Assembly: GCA_031286585.1 (NCBI GenBank)
Contig: JAITUC010000038.1
Span: forward strand, 186,001-250,000
Reading direction: 5' to 3'
DNA: 64,000 bases
Source: Delftia acidovorans
GTDB lineage: Bacteria; Pseudomonadota; Gammaproteobacteria; Burkholderiales; Burkholderiaceae_C
Shown: positions 17,944-26,356 of the stretch, in pieces
Position numbering within the stretch: position 1 is the stretch's first letter
How the letters are laid out: the number at the start of each line of letters is the position of its first letter
The notes under the pieces: generated by a model
What the model saw: only the letters and a program-made list of their open reading frames with translations
Told to the model about the DNA's origin: nothing
The model's database searches: none
Translations under genes and position numbers: made by a program

Positions 17944-18495
17944 TCAGGAGCCCTGCTCGCCCGCCACCAGCACGAAGGCAATGCGCGCAGGCCGGCCCGA
18001 GCGGTTGGCCCAGGCATGGTTGGTGCCGCGCTGTATGAGCACGTCGCCGGCGCGCAGCACGGTTTCCTGGCGGTCCAGGATGGCGACCAGCTCGCCTTCC
18101 AGCATCATTGCGTAGTCCACGGTATCCGTGCGGTGCATGCCCGGATGCTCGCCGGGCTGCACGTCGCGGTGGGCGTCGCCGTACATGCGTGTAAAGGTGG
18201 CATGCAGGGCGCGCGCCAGTTCCTGCGGATCGGCAGGTTCGGGCGGAATGTCCAGGATGCGCAGCACCGTGCCATAGGGCGGCGGTGCCACGCCCTGGTG
18301 GATGGCGATGGTGTCGGGCGCATTGATCTGCGCGGGTGAGGCATCGGTGCGCCACAGGTTGGTGATGCGGTAGCCGGGGCGTTCCTCGACCAGGCGCACG
18401 GCGGGCGAGGCGCCGTCCTCGGCGATGAAGGAGCGGCCCTGTGCGTCGTTGGCCGTGATCACGCGGCGGATGGGGGGCAGGCTGGAATCGGTCAT
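17944..18495 (-). CDS. Cupin-domain protein
   Basis: This 183-residue protein has a C-terminal cupin barrel (about 95-175) with recognisable strands VDYAMMLEGELVAIL and LRAGDVLIQRGTNHAWAN. The metal-ligand histidines of motif 1 are reduced (HRTDTVDYAMMLEGE) and motif 2 keeps G-x-N-H. The N-terminal half (RRVITANDAQGRSFIAEDG) matches a group of cupins found in catabolic operons. It may be an isomerase, a dioxygenase-like enzyme or a small-molecule binder. It lies 25 bp downstream of the Bug binding-protein gene on the same strand, so uptake and handling of one organic acid is likely. The TetR palindrome upstream of that gene should control both. Confidence 0.78.
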   Translation of the reverse strand: MTDSSLPPIRRVITANDAQGRSFIAEDGASPAVRLVEERPGYRITNLWRTDASPAQINAPDTIAIHQGVAPPPYGTVLRILDIPPEPADPQELARALHATFTRMYGDAHRDVQPGEHPGMHRTDTVDYAMMLEGELVAILDRQETVLRAGDVLIQRGTNHAWANRSGRPARIAFVLVAGEQGS

Positions 18496-18520
18496 GGATG
18501 AAGAGATGGCGGAAAGGAGG

Positions 18521-19465
18521 TCACTGCGCATGGCGTTCGGCCGCTGCGCCCTGTTTGCGGAATTCGTCGTGGATGCGCCGGTCCCACTGGCGGCGGTCCT
18601 GGTGGAAGACCACCTGGTCGCCGCGCTGTGCCACCTGCCTGACGGCATCGGACCGCGCTGCGGCGGCGCAGGCGGCGTCCAGCCGGCCCAGCACCGCCTC
18701 GGGCACGCCACGCGGCACGAACAGGCCCGCAAACGATTCCTCCTGCACCGCCATGCCCAGTTCCTTGAAGGTGGGCACCTCGGGGAAGGCCGGGTGGCGG
18801 CGCTCCGAGGCCACAGCCAGCAGGCGCAGCTTGCCCGCACGTATCTGGGGCGCAGCCGAGGCTGCGATGCTGCTGACGAAATCCAGCCGCCCGGCCAGCA
18901 ATTCCTGTATCGAGCCGGCATCGCCCTTGTAGGGCACATGCACGAGCTTGAGGCCCTGGTCGCGCTCCAGCTGGTCCATGGCCAGGAAGGGGGCCGAGTT
19001 CGGCCCCGGCGATCCGTAGCTCAGCGAGCCCTTCTTGGCCGCCGCCACCAGCTCGCCTATCGTCTTGAAAGGGCTGTCTGCGCGCACGCTGACGCCCAGG
19101 ATGTTCTCCGTCACGCCGCACAGCGGCTGCACGCTGTCGGGCCCCAGCTTCAGGCCCTTGACGTAGTGGGGCTGCACGGTGATGGGGGTCATGGGCGTGA
19201 AGGCCAGCGTCAGCCCGTCGGCCGGCGCCTGGGCCAGCACATTCATGCCGATCACGCCCGAGCCCCCGTCGCGCGAGACCACGACCACGCTCTGGCCCAA
19301 CTGCTTGCGGAACTCCTCGGCCAACGTACGCGCCATCACATCGGTGGAGCTGCCCGCCGCCCAGGGGTTGATGAGGGTCAGCGGCCGCGACGGGAACGGC
19401 TCCTGCGCGGTGGCCAGGGTGCAGCCCAGCGCCATCAGGGCGCCGAGCCACTTGCGGGTGGTCAT
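18521..19465 (-). CDS. Tripartite tricarboxylate transporter (Bug/TctC) solute-binding protein
   Basis: The 314-residue product has a cleavable signal peptide (about 1-20, ending LATAQ) followed by the Bug fold signatures PSRPLTLINPWAAGSSTDVMAR and YKGDAGSIQELLAGRLDF. It should bind a carboxylate in the periplasm. No TctA/TctB membrane subunits lie nearby, which is usual for the hugely expanded Bug family of Burkholderiales. ATG 19465 starts a good signal peptide. The cupin gene follows at 25 bp and the divergent TetR gene faces it across a palindrome, so ligand-responsive control is likely. Confidence 0.9.
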   Translation of the reverse strand: MTTRKWLGALMALGCTLATAQEPFPSRPLTLINPWAAGSSTDVMARTLAEEFRKQLGQSVVVVSRDGGSGVIGMNVLAQAPADGLTLAFTPMTPITVQPHYVKGLKLGPDSVQPLCGVTENILGVSVRADSPFKTIGELVAAAKKGSLSYGSPGPNSAPFLAMDQLERDQGLKLVHVPYKGDAGSIQELLAGRLDFVSSIAASAAPQIRAGKLRLLAVASERRHPAFPEVPTFKELGMAVQEESFAGLFVPRGVPEAVLGRLDAACAAAARSDAVRQVAQRGDQVVFHQDRRQWDRRIHDEFRKQGAAAERHAQ

Positions 19466-19505
19466 GCTGTGTCTCCTTGTCGTTGTGTGATGGCTGCGCA
19501 TGTTA

Positions 19506-19525
19506 ATTCAGTCAGTCGACTGAAT
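19506..19525. promoter_or_regulatory. Palindrome between the Bug gene and the TetR gene
   Basis: The perfect arms ATTCAGTC and GACTGAAT, separated by AGTC, lie 40 nt upstream of the Bug gene and 68 nt upstream of tetR. This is a textbook layout for a TetR-family operator controlling both divergent units. Confidence 0.78.
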
Positions 19526-19593
19526 CAATCCATGTCACCACCATGTCATGGTTTGGTGCGGCAAGGGCCTGGCGCTGTCTATGATCCGCAGCC

Positions 19594-20262
19594 ATGACGT
19601 CCAGCATCGATGACACAGCGGCCGAGGAACCCCGCGCCCAGGCCCGCGAACGCCTTCTGCAAGCCGCCGAGCAGCTGTTCGCGCGGCACGGCTATGCGGG
19701 CACGTCGCTGCGCGCCGTCATGGCGCTGGCCGATGTGGACACGGGCGCCATCCACTACCACTTCCGCAACAAGCTGGGCCTGCTCAAGGCATTGTTCGAG
19801 CAGCGCGTGATGGCCGTCAACGGACAGCGCCATGCGCTGCTGCAAAGGCTGGAGCAGCAGTTGCCGCCGCCCGCCGTGGAGGAGATTCTTCAGGCCTTCA
19901 TCGCCCCCGCGCTGCGCGCCGCCCACAGCGAGGGCGAAGCCGACTTCAACCGCGTCACGGCCCTGTGCTCGGTCGATCCCGACCAGGAGGTCAGGGAGGT
20001 GGTGTTTGCCGCCTACGACGAGGCTGCCAAACGCTTTGCGGCCCTGCTGCGCCAGGCTCTGCCGCAGCTGTCGCAGCACGATTTCCAGTGGCGGCTGGAA
20101 TGCATGTACGGCGCCATGATGTACATCCGCTCCGACAACGGCCGAGTCAGCCGCATGCTGGGCGGCGGCCACCGCGCCGACCCCGTGGAGCATGTGATCG
20201 ACGAGCTGGTGGCCTTCACGGCGGCGGGCTTCCGTGCGGCGGGCACCCGCGCAGCGCAGTGA
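19594..20262 (+). CDS. TetR/AcrR-family transcriptional regulator
   Basis: The 222-residue protein has a TetR helix-turn-helix at about 17-63 (RERLLQAAEQLFARHGYAGTSLRAV, then GAIHYHFRNKLGLLKALFE). An all-helical ligand domain follows, with a C-terminal region of the kind seen in homologues annotated as tetracyclin-repressor-like. It is divergent from the Bug-cupin unit, whose promoter region carries a 20-bp palindrome, and is its probable repressor. Ligand unknown. It ends 17 bp before the convergent pbpC stop. Confidence 0.9.
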   Translation: MTSSIDDTAAEEPRAQARERLLQAAEQLFARHGYAGTSLRAVMALADVDTGAIHYHFRNKLGLLKALFEQRVMAVNGQRHALLQRLEQQLPPPAVEEILQAFIAPALRAAHSEGEADFNRVTALCSVDPDQEVREVVFAAYDEAAKRFAALLRQALPQLSQHDFQWRLECMYGAMMYIRSDNGRVSRMLGGGHRADPVEHVIDELVAFTAAGFRAAGTRAAQ

Positions 20263-20279
20263 TCACGACCGGCGCCTGA

Positions 20280-22601
20280 TCAACGCCCGCCCGCGCGCGA
20301 AGCCACCACGCCGGCGCCGCGCACCTCCACCTGCACGCTGTCCAGCACCTGCCCCTTGGCATCGACCAGTTCCAGCTGGTGGCGGCCGGGCCAGGGCATC
20401 CAGGCGGCGGCAGCACCCCGGCCAATTTCCTTGGGCGCAGGCTCGGCCGCGCCGGGCGGGGCGGCGCTGACCATGCGCCAACGCAGGCTGGCGTCCTGCC
20501 ATTCCTGGGTGGCGACCGTGCCGGCGGGCCGGGCCGACAGCTGCACGCGCTGGCGGTCTGGCGGTATGTCGGGGTCCAGCGCGAGGATGGTGCCGTTGGC
20601 CGGGCGCGCAATGCGCACGGGCGAGGCCGCCGAAGTCCCGCGTGTTGATGCCGATGCGGCAGGCAGGCCGCTGCCCGCCATGGCGAACAGGCTCTGCTGC
20701 GTGCCCGCCACAAACCATTCGCTGCGCGCGCTCTCCAGCGGCAGCCCCGAGGCATCGGGGCCGAAGCGCACCGCCTGCTGCAACACGCCGTCCGGCGCCT
20801 TGGGCGTGCGGCTGGGTGTGCGGGCATGCAGGAAGCCCATCACCGCGGCCCAGACCGGCGCGGCGCCGCTGGTGCCGCTGACCGAGTGCATGGCATCGCC
20901 GCGCGCATTGCCCACCCATACGCCCACGGTGTAGCGCTGCGACCAGCCCACGGCCCAGTTGTCGCGCATGTCCTTGCTGGTGCCGGTCTTGACGGCCGAC
21001 CAGAAGCGCGTGGCCAGCACGCTGTCCGTGCCGAAGGTGGGCGCGCGCGCCATGGGGTCGGACAGGATGTCGCCGACGATGAAGGCCGCGCGTGCGTCGA
21101 TGGCCTGCACGGCGGCACCGGCCTTGGCCTGCGTCTTCGGCGCGGTGGCCTGGGCCGCAGTCCAGCGCACGGGGGTCAGTTGCCCGCCGTTGGCCAGGGC
21201 GCGGTAGGCATTGGTCAGTTGCAGCAGCGGCACCTCGGCGCTGCCCAGCGCCAGGCTGAAGCCGTGGTAGCCGCCGCTTTCACGCAGCGGCAGGCCCAGG
21301 CGCTGCAGCTGCGAGAAGAAGGCATCGGGCGTGACCATGACCAGGGTGCGCACGGCCGGCACGTTGAGCGAGGAGGCCAGCGCCGTGCGGGCCGAGACCC
21401 AGCCCTTGAAGCGCCGGTCGTAGTTCTGCGGAATGTAGAGTCCGTTCTGGGTGGGAATGTGGGCCGATGAATCCTCGATCAGCGAGGCCGCCGTCAGCCG
21501 CCGCTCGGCAATCGCCTGGGCATAGAGAAAGGGCTTGAGCGTGGAGCCGGGCTGGCGCATGGCGGTGACGCCATCCACCTCGGCCGCCTGGCTCAATTCG
21601 CCCGACGAGCCCACCCAGGCCAGCACCTCGCCCGTGGCGTTGTCCAGCACGACGATGGCGCCGTCTTCCACGCTCCGGCCCTGCAGCTCACGCAGTTGCT
21701 GCTGCAGGCTTTGCACGGCAAAGCGCTGAACGGGCGCGCTCAGCGTGGATCGCACGCGGGCCTGGCCCCTGGACTGCGGCTCGGCCAGCAGGCGGCGCGC
21801 CAGATGCGGGGCCTGGCCTTCGCTGGCCGGCCATTGCCGGCGCAGCAGCACGCTGGCGGTGAGCAGTTCCATGGCCGTGCAGTCGCGCGCCGCCGCGTCC
21901 TCGGGCGCCAGCGACTGCAGCACGCCGCAGGCGCGCCGGCCCACCCGCTCGGGCGAGGCGTTGGGGGCGCGCACCAGGGCGGCGGCAATGGCGGCCTCGC
22001 GCGCGTCCAGCCCGTGCGCGGCCTTGCCGAACAGGGTGCGCGACAGCGCGTCTATGCCCACGATCTCGCCCCGGAAAGGCACGAGGTTCAGGTAGGCCTC
22101 CAGGATCTGGTCCTTGCGCCAGCGCCGGTCCAGCACCTGGGCCGACACGGTCTGGCCCAGTTTCTGCACCACGCTGCGCCCGCCCGGGCCCTGGCGCCAG
22201 TCACCGTCGAGCAGGCCCGCCAGCTGCATGGTGATGGTGCTGGCGCCGCGCGTGCGCTGGTTCCAGAGGTTGCCCCAGGCGGCGGCGGACACCGCCGCCC
22301 AGTCCACGCCGCTGTGCTCGTAGAAGCGCTTGTCCTCGCTGAGGACCAGGGCCGTGCGCAGAGCGGGAGAGATGTCGGCCAGGGCCACCCAGTCGCCACG
22401 GCGCACGCTGGTGTCGGTGCGCTGGCGCTGCAGCACCTCGCCCTCGCGCGAGAGCAGTTCGGTCTCGGAGGAGCGGTGGCCTTCGCGGACCTCGGAAAAG
22501 CTGGGCAGCGCCTGGGCGGCACCGGCCGCGAACAGCAGCGCGGCCACCAGGGCCGCGCGGGGAAGGCGCATGAAGGAGGGAGTTCGCCGGCAATGGATCA
22601 T
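20280..22601 (-). CDS. pbpC: Penicillin-binding protein 1C (glycosyltransferase/transpeptidase)
   Basis: The 773-residue class A-type PBP has an N-terminal membrane/signal segment and a GT51 glycosyltransferase domain with the catalytic-Glu motif EDKRFYEH (Glu89). The transpeptidase domain has S353-T-L-K356, S411-L-N413 and K538-T-G540. A C-terminal BiPBP_C domain (about 680-773) completes the PBP1C architecture. It should polymerise and possibly cross-link peptidoglycan. In E. coli pbpC sits beside the alpha-2-macroglobulin gene yfhM; here that gene lies about 9 kb upstream on the same strand. The start may instead be the internal ATG at 22571. The HdeD-like gene precedes it by 33 bp and may be co-transcribed. 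Confidence 0.94.
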   Translation of the reverse strand: MIHCRRTPSFMRLPRAALVAALLFAAGAAQALPSFSEVREGHRSSETELLSREGEVLQRQRTDTSVRRGDWVALADISPALRTALVLSEDKRFYEHSGVDWAAVSAAAWGNLWNQRTRGASTITMQLAGLLDGDWRQGPGGRSVVQKLGQTVSAQVLDRRWRKDQILEAYLNLVPFRGEIVGIDALSRTLFGKAAHGLDAREAAIAAALVRAPNASPERVGRRACGVLQSLAPEDAAARDCTAMELLTASVLLRRQWPASEGQAPHLARRLLAEPQSRGQARVRSTLSAPVQRFAVQSLQQQLRELQGRSVEDGAIVVLDNATGEVLAWVGSSGELSQAAEVDGVTAMRQPGSTLKPFLYAQAIAERRLTAASLIEDSSAHIPTQNGLYIPQNYDRRFKGWVSARTALASSLNVPAVRTLVMVTPDAFFSQLQRLGLPLRESGGYHGFSLALGSAEVPLLQLTNAYRALANGGQLTPVRWTAAQATAPKTQAKAGAAVQAIDARAAFIVGDILSDPMARAPTFGTDSVLATRFWSAVKTGTSKDMRDNWAVGWSQRYTVGVWVGNARGDAMHSVSGTSGAAPVWAAVMGFLHARTPSRTPKAPDGVLQQAVRFGPDASGLPLESARSEWFVAGTQQSLFAMAGSGLPAASASTRGTSAASPVRIARPANGTILALDPDIPPDRQRVQLSARPAGTVATQEWQDASLRWRMVSAAPPGAAEPAPKEIGRGAAAAWMPWPGRHQLELVDAKGQVLDSVQVEVRGAGVVASRAGGR

Positions 22602-22634
22602 GGAGCCGGCATTGTCCGCCTTTGCGCCAGCGGC

Positions 22635-23195
22635 TCAGGAAGAATGGCGTATGCCCTTCTTGAGCTTGAAGGACAACAGCACCATGAGCACGCCGAAGAT
22701 CACCGCATACGTGGCCAGCACCCAGAGCATGGCCATCATGCCCGCGCCCGGCTGGGCCAGCACGAAGGCGCCGAAAAGCACGGACAGCACGCCGCCCAGG
22801 ATCAGCAGCCACTCGCCTGTGATTTCCTTGCGCAGCCGCACGGCCGCCACGATCTGCAGCAGGCCCGTGACCAGGGCCCAGGCGCCGATGTACAGCGTCA
22901 TCACCAGCGCCGTGACGCCGGGCGCGACCACGGTGAGCACGCCCACCACCACGCCCGCCAGGCCCCACAGCAGCAGCACCCCCCAGTGGCGCATCTGGTC
23001 GCGGCCCTGGATGGCCGAGTACACGCCCAGCAGGCCATCGACGAAGGTGAAGGCGCCGAAGGTCAGCACCAGCGCCGCCAGCGATACCGCCGGCTGCACC
23101 CAGGTCAGCACGCCGAAGGCGATGGCGACCAGGCCGCGCAGCAGCAGCACCCACCAGGTGCGGTGAAGAATCGTGGACAGGGGGTTGGGGCTCAT
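22635..23195 (-). CDS. HdeD-like membrane protein (DUF308)
   Basis: The 186-residue protein consists almost entirely of six hydrophobic segments in three DUF308/HdeD repeats, each a pair of helices with a short G-x-x-D/Q turn (for example GLLGVYSAIQGRDQMRHWG). E. coli HdeD is a membrane protein of the acid-resistance island, but the family is broad and the role here is unknown. It lies directly upstream of pbpC (33 bp), suggesting an envelope-related function. Confidence 0.82.
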   Translation of the reverse strand: MSPNPLSTILHRTWWVLLLRGLVAIAFGVLTWVQPAVSLAALVLTFGAFTFVDGLLGVYSAIQGRDQMRHWGVLLLWGLAGVVVGVLTVVAPGVTALVMTLYIGAWALVTGLLQIVAAVRLRKEITGEWLLILGGVLSVLFGAFVLAQPGAGMMAMLWVLATYAVIFGVLMVLLSFKLKKGIRHSS

Positions 23196-23289
23196 GGATG
23201 CTCCTTCAAAACAGTCCCCATGACCTTGGGGCAGGCCCGCGCCACTGTCTGTAGGCCAAGGCCGGCTTGGCGGCGGACCCTGACCTGGA

Positions 23290-24159
23290 TCAATTCAGCT
23301 GCAGCAGCACGGGCTGGTGGTCCGAGAGCCGGGTGTCGCTGTCCACGGCCCAGCAGCGCACATGGCGGCGCAGGCTGTCGCTGACCCAGGCGAAATCGCA
23401 GGCGCCGGGCTCGGGCCCCCATTGGCGGTCGAACAACCTGAAGGTGGGCGGCTGGGGCTGGTCCGGGTGCAGCAGGCTCCAGCTGTTGTGCCACTGGCCG
23501 GCGCTCAGTGCACCTTCCTCGCCGGCCGCCCAGGGAGCGGACAGGCGGGCGTATTCGTCCTCATGCGGCTCGAAGTTGAAGTCGCCGCAGAGCACGGCAT
23601 GCGGCGTGTGCGGCTTGGTCTGCTGGGGCGAGCCGTCGCTGGCGGGCTGGGGCGGCGCCTCGGCCTGGCCCAGGGCCTCGATCTGCAGGGAACGCAGCGC
23701 CAGCGCCTGGGCCATGCGCTGGCGGCGCGAGAAGTATTCGAGGTGGGTGCTCATCACCCGCACGGGGCCCAGCGCGGCATCCACCACCGTGGCCACCGTG
23801 CAGCAGCGCGGCATGCTGCGCACGCCGCCGTCGTGCGGATAGGGCAGGCGGTGGTGGGCCAGTTGCAGCACCGGCAGGCGCGTGGCCACCAGGTTGCCGA
23901 AGCGCTGCCGACCCACGGCCGTGAACTCGTCCACGGCGGCGCCGAAGAAGAGCTTCCAGCCTTCGGGCAGGGCCTGGCGGATCTGCGCCACCTGGTCGCC
24001 GGGGGCACCCTGCAGGCCGGGATAGTGGACGGCGATTTCCTGCAGGCACAGCACGTCGATGTCGGCCATGGACAGCGCATGCGCGACGATGCGATCCGGG
24101 TCCATGCGGCCGTCCAGGCCCAGGCACCACTGGGTGTTCCAGGTGAGGATCTGCATCAT
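23290..24159 (-). CDS. Endonuclease/exonuclease/phosphatase-fold hydrolase
   Basis: The 289-residue protein has the EEP-fold motifs in order: ILTWNTQW, the metal-binding Glu in CLQEIAV, the catalytic HLEYFSRRQRMAQ region, CGDFNFEP and the C-terminal SDHQPVL. This superfamily includes DNases, phosphodiesterases and phospholipases, and no signal peptide is seen. Its ATG overlaps the stop of the upstream VOC gene (ATGA), so the two are translationally coupled and belong to the ugp-like operon, if transcription runs through the 48-bp gap. In that setting a phosphodiesterase role on an imported glycerophosphodiester is attractive but unproven. Confidence 0.85.
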   Translation of the reverse strand: MMQILTWNTQWCLGLDGRMDPDRIVAHALSMADIDVLCLQEIAVHYPGLQGAPGDQVAQIRQALPEGWKLFFGAAVDEFTAVGRQRFGNLVATRLPVLQLAHHRLPYPHDGGVRSMPRCCTVATVVDAALGPVRVMSTHLEYFSRRQRMAQALALRSLQIEALGQAEAPPQPASDGSPQQTKPHTPHAVLCGDFNFEPHEDEYARLSAPWAAGEEGALSAGQWHNSWSLLHPDQPQPPTFRLFDRQWGPEPGACDFAWVSDSLRRHVRCWAVDSDTRLSDHQPVLLQLN

Positions 24160-24545
24160 GCGGGCAGCGGCTCGCGCAGCTGGAACAGGTTGCCTTCGGG
24201 GTCCATGGCGTTGCAGACGCGAAAGCCCGGGCCCTGCCAGGACTGCTCCCACAGCTGGCCGCCATGGGCGATGACCAGGGGACGCACGGCAGCGAAGCTG
24301 GTCACGGTGGCGAAGAACTTGAGGGCCACGTTCTCGCGCGGCTGGGGCGGCTCGGTGATGGTGATGTGCCGCGCAATCGCCTCGGGAATGGCGTGCAGCA
24401 CCAGCTGCAGGTCCGGCGACTGCAGCACCATGAGCTCGCTCGTGTGGTGCAGCATGCGCATGGCCAGCACCTCCATGTAGAACAGCGCCAGCCGGTCAGG
24501 CTGCTTGGCGTAGATGAACAGACCTGCGGATGCGGGACCGGACAT
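24156..24545 (-). CDS. VOC/glyoxalase-fold protein
   Basis: This 129-residue single VOC domain is recognisable from AGLFIYAKQPDRLALFYMEVLAM at the start and GFRVCNAMDPEGNLFQLREPL at the end. The family includes glyoxalase I, dioxygenases and resistance proteins. The usual His/Glu metal ligands are incomplete, so activity is uncertain. It is sandwiched between the ugp-like permease gene (48 bp) and the EEP hydrolase gene (4-nt overlap), which points to a shared operon. Confidence 0.82.
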   Translation of the reverse strand: MSGPASAGLFIYAKQPDRLALFYMEVLAMRMLHHTSELMVLQSPDLQLVLHAIPEAIARHITITEPPQPRENVALKFFATVTSFAAVRPLVIAHGGQLWEQSWQGPGFRVCNAMDPEGNLFQLREPLPA

Positions 24546-24593
24546 GGTGGACCTCGGGGTGAAAGGCTGGGACGAGGAACTTTAGCACCGCCC

Positions 24594-25442
24594 TCACTTG
24601 ATCCCCGCACGCATGAAGCTCTGCACGAACTGGCGCTGGAACAGCACGAAGGCCACCAGCAGCGGGCCCGAGCTCATCAGCGTGGCGGCCGTGATGGTGG
24701 CCCACTCCACGCCCGATTCCACGCTGGAGAACACCTGAAGGCCCACGGTGAGCGGGCGCGCCTGCACGCTGTTGGTGATGATCAGCGGCCACAGGAAGTT
24801 GTTCCAGTGAAAGCTCACCGACACCAGCGCAAACGCCAGGTACACCGGCCGCGCCAGCGGCACGTAGACGCGCCACAGGATCTGCAGGGTGCTGGCGCCC
24901 TCGATGCGCGCGGCCTCGTCCAGTTCCCGGGGAATGCCCAGGAAGGTCTGGCGCAGCAAAAAGATGGCAAAGGCCGATGCGAAGTACGGCAGGCCGATGC
25001 CCAGCAGCGTATCGACGGCGTCCAGGCGCGACAGGGTCTGGTAGTTCGCCACCAGCAGGATGTCCGGCATGATCATCAGCTGCACCAGCACCAGGGCAAA
25101 GGCCAGGCCCTGGCCACGAAAGCGGTAGCGCGCAAAGGCATAGGCGGCCAGCGTGCCCAGCACCAGCTGGGCCGCCAGGATCATGGCCACCAGCACGGCC
25201 GTGTTCAGGAAGTAGCGCGCAAAGGGCGCGGCCTGCCAGGCGCGGCGGAAGTTCTCCAGCGTCCAGGGCGCGGCCAGGTCGAAGCGTGCCGAGTACTCGG
25301 CCGGGTGGAAGGCCGTCCAGAACGCATAGGCCAGCGGCAGTATCCACAGCAGGGCCAGCAGCCAGGCAGCCAGCGTGTCCAGCCAGGTGGCGCCGTACGG
25401 CGCGGGCGGCGCATGGCGCGGGGCAATGGGTGCGGCGCTCAT
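24594..25442 (-). CDS. ugpE: ABC transporter permease, UgpE-like
   Basis: The 282-residue inner-membrane permease has six hydrophobic segments and the EAA loop ELDEAARIEGASTLQILWRVYVPLARP, which docks to the ATPase. It pairs with the UgpA-like permease, whose stop it overlaps by 4 nt (ATGA). The cluster order C-B-A-E and its Pho-box-like promoter suggest import of sn-glycerol 3-phosphate or glycerophosphodiesters. Sequence alone only establishes the carbohydrate-uptake CUT1 class. Confidence 0.85.
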   Translation of the reverse strand: MSAAPIAPRHAPPAPYGATWLDTLAAWLLALLWILPLAYAFWTAFHPAEYSARFDLAAPWTLENFRRAWQAAPFARYFLNTAVLVAMILAAQLVLGTLAAYAFARYRFRGQGLAFALVLVQLMIMPDILLVANYQTLSRLDAVDTLLGIGLPYFASAFAIFLLRQTFLGIPRELDEAARIEGASTLQILWRVYVPLARPVYLAFALVSVSFHWNNFLWPLIITNSVQARPLTVGLQVFSSVESGVEWATITAATLMSSGPLLVAFVLFQRQFVQSFMRAGIK

Positions 25443-26335
25443 TGGTAGTGCACCTTCTTGTCGAGCACGAAGAACTGCAGCAGCGCCACGGCCGCCAGCA
25501 CGGCGACCAGCACCACGGTCAGGGCCGCCGCATAGCCCGTGTCCCAGAACTTGAAGCCCACTTCGTAGAGGTGGTAGAGCAGCAGCGTGGAGGCGTTGTC
25601 GGGCCCGCCGCGCGTGAGGATGAAGAGGTGGTCCACCAGGCGGAAGGCGTTGATCACCGCGTTGACCAGCACGAACAGCGTGGTCGGCATCAGCAGCGGC
25701 CACTGCACGCGGCGCAGGAAGTACCAGCGCGAGGCCCCCTCGATGGCCGCCGCCTCCTTGAGGCTGGGGTTGAGCGTCTGCAGCGCGGCCAGGTAGAAGA
25801 TCATGAAAAAGCCCGCCTCCTTCCACACCGCCACCACGGTCACGCAGGCCAGCGCCGTGGAGGGATCGCCCAGCCAGTTTCGCGGGGAAAGCCCCAGCGC
25901 ACCGCGCAACTGCTCCAGCAGCCCGTACTGCGGGGTGTAGAAGAACAGCCAGATGTTGGCCACGGCGATCATGGGCAGCACCGTGGGCGTGAAATACGCC
26001 ATGCGCACGAAGGCGCGGCCGGCCAGCCTCTCGTTGACCCACAGCGCCATGGCCAGCGCCAGCGCCATGGACAGCGGAATCGTGGCCGCCGCAAACCACA
26101 GGTTGTTGCGCACGGCCTGCCAGAACACCGGGTCGTCGGCCATGACGGCGTAGTTCTCCAGCCCCACCCACGGCCCCGGCCGGCCGCCGCGCGGCGTGGC
26201 ATGCAGGCTGTCTATCAGCGTGGCCACGGCCGGCCAGTGCGTGAAGGCCACCAGCAGCGCCAGCGCCGGCAGCATCATCAGCCAGGCATGGACGGCCTGG
26301 CGGCCGCGGACAAGGGAGGCGGGAGCGGAGCGCAT
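25439..26335 (-). CDS. ugpA: ABC transporter permease, UgpA-like
   Basis: The 298-residue inner-membrane permease has six predicted helices and the EAA motif LKEAAAIEGASRWYFLRRVQWPLLMP. It is the first-position permease of a CUT1-type importer (GLENYAVMADDPVFWQAVRNN is the typical N-terminal periplasmic segment). It follows the binding-protein gene by 21 bp and overlaps the UgpE-like gene. Substrate assignment rests on operon regulation rather than on residues. Confidence 0.85.
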   Translation of the reverse strand: MRSAPASLVRGRQAVHAWLMMLPALALLVAFTHWPAVATLIDSLHATPRGGRPGPWVGLENYAVMADDPVFWQAVRNNLWFAAATIPLSMALALAMALWVNERLAGRAFVRMAYFTPTVLPMIAVANIWLFFYTPQYGLLEQLRGALGLSPRNWLGDPSTALACVTVVAVWKEAGFFMIFYLAALQTLNPSLKEAAAIEGASRWYFLRRVQWPLLMPTTLFVLVNAVINAFRLVDHLFILTRGGPDNASTLLLYHLYEVGFKFWDTGYAAALTVVLVAVLAAVALLQFFVLDKKVHYQ

Positions 26336-26356
26336 GCGGTCAGCGGCACTGCGCCA

